A stretch of DNA of 64,000 nucleotides from contig JAURVB010013962.1 of NCBI GenBank assembly GCA_033002965.1, forward strand, positions 62,001-126,000, in the 5' to 3' direction. The position numbers and the translations under genes are program-made. Positions 56,176-64,000 of the stretch are shown here, piece after piece. Positions within the stretch are counted from its first letter, which is position 1; each line of letters begins with the position of its first letter. The notes below the pieces were generated by a model. That model was not told the DNA's origin, searched no databases, and saw nothing but the letters and a program-made list of their open reading frames with translations. Source of the stretch: Piper betle (Eukaryota > Streptophyta > Magnoliopsida > Piperales > Piperaceae).

Positions 56176-59100
56176 CAGAACCGGTCAGTTCGGCCCTTAT
56201 TTTTTAGTCGAGTCAGTTTCAGAATACGTGTACTGAGGCGACGCTAGTCGCGTGTATGAGCTATGAGGGTCATGCGTACCCAAGTATATGATGATAACGC
56301 CATGAACACAGCAGAACAGAATGAGTTATTAGATATATAAGAGTATGCCAGTTACTTTTCTTTTTATTTATTTATATATATAGTGAATCATAGATTTAGT
56401 TTTAGGCTGTTTACCGCATTAGAACGCGTTACTGGTAGTTTGGTTTGGTTGATAGTCCTAGAGCATATCATTACGATGTTTTGGTGATTTTTTTATTTTC
56501 TAGGATTTTTCCCAATTTTTCTGGATTCTTTTAAAGATTTTCTATGACTTAATTATTAGTCTTGACTCTAGATAGAGTCGAGTCAAGTAATATTTACAAG
56601 TTTGCCACCCAACCATTTCTTCTCCTCCCCCCGACACTTTCCCCTTCCAAACCCTAGCCGCCCCACTGTTTGGTGTTGCCACCGCTGGCGCCGTTGTCGC
56701 CTTGCCACCGGGCGTCACCGCCTAGCCCCGCCATAGTGTCGCCGTTCCTCCCCGACCAAGCCCGGCCACGATCTAGCCGCCGCGATGTGAGGAAGCTGCT
56801 CCTTTCGCCCCGCTTCCATCGCCGATTGCACCGCCGGTGATCGTCACTGCCAGGATCCAGCTGTAGCCTCAGCACCCTTGACCACCCGGCGACCTTCCCT
56901 GACTAGAGTGGAGGCCATCGCTGCAGTCGGCCGGATCTATCTACCCATTGCCACCGGCCTTATTTTTGCCATTTTCCGGCGAGCCATCGCCTCCGTCGTC
57001 CATGTCGATTCCGTAGACACGTCGGGCTCGCCGAGCAGGTTCCAATGGTACCCAATATGACTCCTATCCACCTAGTAGACGCCGCCGGCAATTGCCACCG
57101 GAAAACCACCGGAAAGGTGCCGGAAAACCATTGAAGCCGCTGGAAAACCACTAGAACCTATCAGAAAATCGGATTCACAGGAATTCTCCGGATCTTCCGC
57201 GGAACTCATTCAGTCGATCCCGATCGAACGTCGGATGCCGATGAACGCCGAATTAGAGCTCTAAGACGCACGACAGAACCCTAGCCGTCGCCGATTGCCG
57301 ACAACGTGAGGTATAATTACCTTAGATTTGATTATTTAAAATTGATGATGATTGTTAGCATAACATGGTAGAATTAGTTAGTTGCCAGGATAAATGTATG
57401 ACTATGAATGAAATGAGGATGAAGGTTAAGTGATCTAATGAGGTAGATCGAGTCGGAGCATGATGATGGATCACGACATAAGTTAGAAAAACATAATAAA
57501 ATTGGTATGAATAGGATGAGTTAGGATTATTTACATTTATGATTATTTATTGTTGATTGTGATAGATGATTATTATGTTGTGTGTTGATTTTATGACGAG
57601 TTTGATGAATCATTTAGTTAGCGGGCGTTAGTATTTAGTTTTGATGTATAGGTACGGAGTAGGAGCTCGCTGCCTAGGCGCGATGACACGCTTGGAGCTT
57701 CTACCAGGTCCGTTTAGGACTCGTCTTTGTTTTACATTCTCTTCTATTGTATGTTTATTTTATTATTTGTAGGACGGGTTAAGTGGCGTTCTATTGGATC
57801 CCACTTAACTCGGGCCATCTAGCCGAACAAATTTCCGGATTAATAACCCCTCGAGGATGAGATCCCTTGAGGATGATTTCGAAAACAAGATCCACCACAA
57901 GTTGCCTTCGGGCCTATTATATAAATCCCTACCCAGCCCTATATATATGTAGATTTTGCATTTTCAGTGAAACGAGAGATGGAGAAACCGATTGCATGTA
58001 CCATGAGCAGATGCCGTGACAGTCAAAGCGGGCTCTGGATTAGTGCCAGTGGACTGTTCCATTCCCGAGGGATCCTGACAACTTCGCGTTTGAGCTCCTC
58101 ACACCCGGAGAACATGGAGGTTTATGGGTACTGTTTAGTACAGTGCATGTCCGAACTTGTGGTTCAAAGGGTACTAAAGGCGACTGCCTGAGAGTACTCG
58201 ACCTTCATGCTCAAGGCCAGGAGAAATATGGAGGTAAGGAGATGGCTTAGGATTTGAGACCAGAAAATGACGTTAGAAAATGCCGAGAGTGGCATCAGCA
58301 GTAGCAGATCAGTAAATTCGGGATGCTACCGGGTCTGCAGCCCAGTGGCTCCTCAATAGTGCCCTTCAGAGTGTTCACGTGGAGTATATGATGTTTTCTT
58401 TCATATGAGAGTTTGCTCTCATAGCCAGCTTGTTATAGTTATTTTATTTTCCAAACCAGTAACACTTGTTATTGACGTGTTTTTATACTATATGTAGGTA
58501 ATAATCACGAGTTGGAGGAGCCAGTTTGGATGGAGGAGCATTGTTGTTGCTTGCACACATGTCAGTCGATTGAGTGATTATATTGTGTTTATGATGTTAT
58601 TATATAGTGAATGGTGTGATTAATGCTTGAGACATGATGACGTGACATGATTAAATGTTAAGACATGATAGAATGTGAAACATGAATAGAGTGCGCACCG
58701 GAAGCATTGTGGGTTGAGACCCCAGTTCTCGAATGAGTTTACAGTATATCAGATTGTGTGAATGAAGTTGCGTGATATATAGATATATATTTGCATATAT
58801 GTTTATATATGTTATTTTGACAGGGTGGACCCTAATTGCACTTTTAGGGGAGACTTCTGTCCATTGTATTTTAGAATTTTTATTAATTTTGATCGTAATC
58901 GTATTGTTGTATAAATTATCTTGCATGTCATCCATGTAGTATCATGTTAGGATTTTGAGCATTTATCCATGCATGACGAGTCGTATCTTCATCTTAAGAC
59001 ACCAAGATTAGATCTGCATGAGTTGGGTTCGGGTTAGCCGACCTAACCGGGGCCTGTAACATGCCAGTTTGGTTCACGAGCGTGGACCGGATTTGGGGTG

Positions 59101-59686
59101 TTATAGAATTGGTATCAGAGCCACTCTCGGTTGATTAAGATGTAAGATACTTTTATAGGTGATGTGTGTTCAAAGATTGCTCCAAGTCCAGCTGGCAGGT
59201 ATGTTTCTGTCTATTTTCTTTACGTGCAGATTTTTCTTTATAAGTTGTTTAGATAATAGTGTATTCAGGACTTGATCAGAAGTATGTGGAATTGGCCTTA
59301 TTAAGTTGACAGGTCATTTCTATGGATTTTACAATGATATCAGACTATTTGTCAGTTAGACATGAGGAGAGAATATTGTAGTACTAAGTATATGTTGTTT
59401 TGACAGGGTGGACCCTAATTTCACTTTTAAAGGAGTCTATGTCCGTTTTATTTTATAATTTTTATTGAGTTTGATCATAATTGTATTGGTGTGTACTTTG
59501 AATTGCGTATCATTCATGTAGTACCATGTTAGGGTTTGTGCATTCATCCATGCATTGCGAGTTGTATCTTTATCTTAAGACGCCGAGATTAAATCCGTAT
59601 GAGTTAGGTTCGGGTTAATCGACCTAACTGGGGCCTATAACATGCCGGTTTGGTTCACGAGCATGAACCAGATTTAGGGTGTTACA
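56176..59686 (+). mobile_element. Long-LTR retroelement nested in copia-2
   Basis: 5' LTR 56176-59105, matching LTR-A and LTR-B in reverse orientation but lacking the first 40 or so bases. The primer site TGGTATCAGAGCC is at 59110-59122. About 280 bp of internal leader follows. A second copy of the LTR end (59389-59686, starting TATATGTTGTTTTGACAGGG, ending GGGTGTTACA) lies after it. The whole coding region and most of the 3' LTR are deleted. It interrupts copia-2 between ELKKNLI and YRITFENNQ. The GC-rich stretch 56650-57060 with open frames is LTR sequence, not a gene. Confidence 0.8.
59110..59122 (+). other. Primer-binding site of the nested long-LTR element
   Basis: TGGTATCAGAGCC four bases after the LTR end GGGTGTTATA; complementary to initiator tRNA-Met. 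It fixes the orientation and LTR nature of this repeat family. Confidence 0.85.
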
Positions 59687-62440
59687 GGTATAGGATCACA
59701 TTTGAAAATAATCAGTGGAAGATCAGCAAGGGAGGATTGAAGGTGATCAAGGGGAAGGCGGTAAGCACACTTTACCCATTGTCAACCAAGGTAGAGCCAT
59801 TTGTTTCTTTGCCTGCTGAGAAGAATGATATAACAATTTTATGGCATAGAAGGCTTGGTCACTTGAGCGAGAGTGAGATGAGGATCTTACATTCCAAGAA
59901 GGTTTTGACAAGTATAATTGATCATAACTTTGGTTTTTGTGAAGATTACGCTTTAGGTAAACAAAAACGGGCCAGCTTCACAAAGGATGGGTGAGAGATG
60001 AAATCCAAAAGGTTGGACTTGGTTCATAAGGATGTTTAGAGGCCAGCCCATGGTAAATCTTTTGGAGGTAATTTTTATTTTGTTACCTTCATTTATGATT
60101 TTAGTAAGAAAACATGAATCTACACCATTAAGAAAAAATCAGAAGTCTTTAGCATTTTCAAGATATGGAAAGCCCAAGTTGAGAATGAAACAGGTTTGAG
60201 ATTGAAATGTCTTTTGTCGAATAATGGCGGAGAATATTGCAATAAGGAGTTTGACTCCTATGGTGGAAAAAAGGGAAATTAGAAGGATCAAAACAGTGCC
60301 AAGGACACAACAGAATGGGGTAGCGGAGAAAATAAATAGGACCGTCCTAGAGCGAGTGAGAAGCATGAGAGTTCATACTTGACTCCCTTTGCATCTTTGG
60401 GGTGCCACTATGGATACAATGTCTATCTAATCAACCAAAATCTGTCAAGCATCTTAGATAGAAAAATACCGGAAGAGGTATGGGCTGGTAAGAAAGTTGG
60501 CTATTCTTTTCTTAAGGTCTTTGGTTGTATTGCATATGCACATGTTGATAAGGAATCAAGAAAGAAGCTTGATTCAAAATCCCTTAAATGTGTATTTCTT
60601 AGATATGGGGGTGACAAGTATAGTTATCAGATGTGGGATTTCGAGGACAATAAGATGTTTTGAAGTCGGGATATTGTATTCAATGAAGAGTGCATGTAAA
60701 AAGACAAGAAGAAAGAAAAGAGTGAGGAGTCTAAAGAAAAGGAGTGTATAGAGCTTGATGAGACAGATGAAGAGATACCAAGTGCTGAAAATCAATGATT
60801 TGTTCCAAGTGATCTGGAACAATAATTTTCTACGAAGACCGAACAAGAAGGTTAGTCAAATGCTAATCAACCAAATGATGATGAATCACCTTCTAAATAT
60901 TCTAATGCATAAGTTGAAATTGATGACTCAGAGCCACCACAAGAGATAGTTGTTGCTCCTGAACCAAGGAGGAGCGCAATGGTTAGAAAGTCTACTCGGA
61001 AATTGAATTTAATTGCATAACATGTTTTGTATATTGACGCAGGAGAACCAGCGTCCTATGATGAAGCCATGAGTGACAAAGCTCATCTTAAGTGGTAGTT
61101 GGCCATGAAGGACAAGATGTTATTATTGGAGAAGAACCATACATGGGAGTTGGTGAAGTTGCCACAAAAGAAGAAGGCTTCATAAAACAAGTGGATCTAT
61201 CGGGTTAAATATGAAACCAATGGTGTACAAAGGTATAAAACAAAACTTGTGATGAAATGTTTTGGTCAAAGAGAAGGAATTGATTTTTATGTTATATTTG
61301 CAGCTATTGTAAAAATGACTTCTATTAGAATTATTTTGAGTTTTGTGGTTGTAAAGGGGTTGTATTTAGAACAGCTTGATGTAAATACAGCTTTCCTTCA
61401 TGGTGATTTGAAGGAGGAGATATATATGGAACAACTAAAAGGATTTGAAGTCAAAGGTGAAAAAATATATAATGTGCAAATTGAAGAGGAGTCTATATGG
61501 ACTCAAATAAGTACCAAGACAGTGGTATTTACAATTTAATAAGTTTATACTAAAAAATAGATTTGCTGGTAGTAATTCAGATCATTGTGTATATCTACAA
61601 AAATTTAATGATGGTAATTATATTATTTTAACTTTGTATATAGATGACATGCTTGTTGAAGGAACTTGTATGGAGGAAATCTTTAATCTGAAGATGAGGT
61701 TACTTGGGTGAAGCAAACTAACTTTTTGGGATTCAAATTACCTGAAATAAGAAGAGTAAGAAGTTGCGGTTATCTCAAGAAGGGTATGTAAAGAAAGTGC
61801 TTGAGAGATTCAACATGAATGAATCTAAGCTGTGACTACTACTTTGGGTAGTAAATTCCAATAGTCAATGAGCAAGGTGCTAAGAGTGATGAGGATAAAA
61901 CTCACATGAAAACAGTGTTTTATGCTTTAACTATTTGAAGTCTTATGTATGCTATGGTGAGTACAAGACCAGATATTGCACATATAGTGGGAGTAGTGAG
62001 CAGATTAATGAACAACCAAGGAAAAGAACACTAGAAGGCAATGAAATGGATTTTCAGGTAATTGAAAGGAACTTCTAATTTCTGTTTGTGTTTTGGGGGT
62101 GATAATATTGATGTACAAGGTTATGTGGACTCAGACCATGCTGAAAATAGAGACAATAACAAGAGTATATCAAGATACATCTTTATAGTTGGTGGAACCA
62201 TGGTGAGTTGGGTTTCCATATTGCAAAAGATAGTTGCTCTATTTTCAACTGAAGCTGAATATGTGGTTGCTACGGAAGCTAATAAGGACTATATTTGGAT
62301 TAAAACTTTAATGAATGAGATAGGTTTTAATGTGGTTGATTGTAGGTTGTTCAGTGATAAAGTGTAATCCATTTAGCCAAGAACTCAACATTTCATTCTA
62401 GGACCAAGCATATTCAGTTAAGGTATCATTTTATTAGATC
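59687..62440 (+). pseudogene. copia-2 pol: integrase, reverse transcriptase, RNase H relic
   Basis: Pre-integrase: YRITFENNQWKISKGGLKVI and LWHRRLGHLSE (59690-59870). Integrase: LLSNNGGEYC (near 60210-60242) and later EEVWAGKKVGYSFLKVFGC with LKCVFLRYG. RT: LEQLDVNTAFLHGDL (near 61366-61410) and LYIDDMLVEG (61635 on). RNase H: VQGYVDSDHAENRDN and LFSTEAEYVVATEA (62110-62280), the usual copia ending. Several stops (for example 59992-59994, 60661-60663, 61537-61539) and shifts. The HRRLGH and STEAEY styles suggest a Tork-like lineage. Confidence 0.88.
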
Positions 62441-62975
62441 TTTGTTAGAATAAGTTAAGTTGAAGTTAGAGAAGATTGACGGCAAAAAGAATTTGATGGA
62501 TATGTTGACCAAACCAGTGCAGGGACAAAAGTCGAGTTTGTGCTCAATTTTGGTTAACATGCACTAATATGTAGGTGAAAGACTTATGCAACGAATAAGT
62601 GGAGGAAGAATCAGAACTGGTGTGTTCCAATCGGAGTCCATGTGGGAAATTGTTAATATTTGTAATTATGAATATTAATGATATGTAGCTCATTATCACA
62701 CTCGGAATACCAAAGGAATCTCATGATACGAAATAAAAGTGACTGTTTTTTATACCAAAGGAATCTCTATTTGTTTGATGGCTATAATCTTTTGTGGAAG
62801 TAGTGAATTGTTTGTTGTTATCCTGTGATTTTTGATTCTCGATGAAAGGAGGATTTTTCACGTTAAATCTTTGTTCTTTTATTTTGGTTTTATCTTATTT
62901 CTTAGGCATTATTTTCCCATATCTTATGTTTGCCCTTGTTGATCTCCAACTTTGAGGATTTTTCTCAACAATGTC

Positions 62976-64000
62976 TACATTACTTTTGATCATCTCTAGC
63001 TATCTTTGTGTAGTCTATAGCATAGCGTCCAGTGTCGACTTGGTCATGTTATTGTTGATTAGTTGGATCTGACCGATGGCATAGTTTGGATAAATTTTAT
63101 TCATTTATGATTTAATTTTGCCTCATATACCGAATATAAATGAAAAGGCCTGACTCCTTTTGTATATATAATGATTGAGAGGGGAAAGGTTGATGGGATC
63201 TCTAGAGAATGGGTTATAATTAATGCAAAATCCACTTGTTATCATTCCAACTCTAGGCTAATAATTCTTTTTGTCGACAATACAAACATTCCTTCCAAAT
63301 TTCCATTTCCCTGATGCATTTCATCTTCTACCTTTTCCTATACAATCATCCATCTTCACACATTGACGAATCCGAAATCGTCGCCATCTCCATCTGCATG
63401 AAGTCACCCTTGTAAGTGTTGTTAAGACTAAATCATTACAATATTTTACACGTAGAGATTTTCTACAAACTTCACCACTCAAATGGTTTTTGTTGTAATG
63501 AAAAACTCAAATTATTATTATTATTATTTTATTTCGATGTTGATATATAAGTATCTTTGCGAGTTTTACATGTGAAAATTAAAACATACAAAATGTTAAA
63601 TGATATCTCATTAATTACTTTCATATCTAATATCTTTTAGGGCATGATCTAATATAATAGTAGAGATGATGTTTATAATTTTTAATTTAATTAATCATTT
63701 TCAAAGAAAAGATTAAGCCTATCAATTTGTACTAATTGAACGGGGATGTTACATGTAATAATAGAACCAACCCAAAACTGTAAAAAACTTTTTGAATTGT
63801 GTGTACCCCTTCTATAGTCCATTTCAGAAATTGCATATGCAAATTGTATATCAGGTCGATCATTGTCAACATTGATTAATAACTATGGCAAATTCATGCT
63901 CAAATTAATCAAATTCAGCCAATTTATATTGATGAAACTTATGTTATCATTTTGCATCTTAAATGAAGAAACATATAGGACACGATCATGAAACTCGTTA
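62976..64000. other. Intergenic, no recognised gene
   Basis: AT-rich right flank of copia-2. No open frame with a recognisable domain. A short (ATT)n run lies near 63514-63530. Confidence 0.45.

Larger units (their letters stand above)
54555..62970 (+). mobile_element. Ty1/copia retrotransposon (copia-2) with nested insertion
   Basis: Complete boundaries: 5' LTR 54555-55070, 3' LTR 62651-62970, and the target duplication ATGTC (54550-54554 and 62971-62975). The LTRs start TGTTAATATTTGTAATTA and end GATTTTTCTCAACA. The 3' copy is shorter (320 against 516 bp) because of an internal deletion after GGAATACCAAA. Directly after the 5' LTR comes ATTGGCACTGCCTGTGGGA, the likely primer-binding site. 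The internal region is split by a long-LTR element at 56176-59686. Confidence 0.93.

Noticed and set aside
56640..57151. GC-rich open frames on both strands resembling a gene
   Set aside because: The segment lies in the long LTR nested in copia-2, with counterparts in LTR-A and LTR-B.

Overview
This is a nuclear segment of a flowering-plant genome. It has split coding genes with GT-AG introns, plant-only families (a CYP71-type P450, an ATL-type RING-H2 ligase, a SUVH5/6-type histone methyltransferase, a plastid-targeted FAD monooxygenase), many LTR retrotransposons, an endogenous plant pararetrovirus, and what looks like a mitochondrial DNA insertion. The base sequence alone does not settle the order or family. 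Most of the window is repeats and gene relics. Only two loci look like working genes, and each carries a single-base break in a G/C run.

Layout. 1-3.2 kb: a decayed endogenous caulimovirid (reverse transcriptase/RNase H, then a second ORF resembling a transactivator/viroplasmin) followed by a region rich in TGACG-like motifs. 4.6-9.1 kb: SUVH relic 1, split by a probable solo LTR and cut off in the SET domain by a Ty1/copia element (copia-1, 9.15-13.9 kb). 14.5-15.4 kb: a three-copy tandem repeat of about 268 bp. 18.9-21.4 kb: SUVH relic 2, with a repeat-rich N-terminus and a well preserved SRA domain but no SET domain. 23.3-26.4 kb: a CACTA-like end and a decayed MULE transposase. 28.0-29.6 kb: a fold-back family alternating with (TA)n tracts, one of them 724 bp. 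29.6-31.8 kb: a probable NUMT containing the start of nad9. 31.8-32.3 kb: a TRIM. 33.96-35.66 kb: a hAT-like non-autonomous element carrying a fragment of a UBP3/UBP4-type deubiquitinase gene. 36.0-38.0 kb: SUVH relic 3, interrupted by a copia-2-family LTR. 39.0-40.9 kb: a P450 gene on the minus strand. 43.3-48.6 kb: a long solo LTR with a second one nested in it. 48.9-51.7 kb: the FAD monooxygenase gene. 53.3-54.3 kb: an ATL RING-H2 relic split by a TRIM. 54.56-62.97 kb: copia-2 with a 5-bp target duplication, itself split by a long-LTR Ty3/gypsy-like element.

How it fits together. The three SUVH pieces lie in the same orientation and look like an old tandem family of H3K9 methyltransferase genes taken apart by retroelements. 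Insertion order can be read from nesting: TRIM into ATL; copia-2 just downstream of ATL; a long-LTR element into copia-2; LTR-B into LTR-A just upstream of the FAD monooxygenase. I found no CRISPR, operon or other prokaryote-type system. The most unusual items are the gene-capturing hAT-like element, the SRA-only relic with young coding repeats, and the fold-back/(TA)n array.
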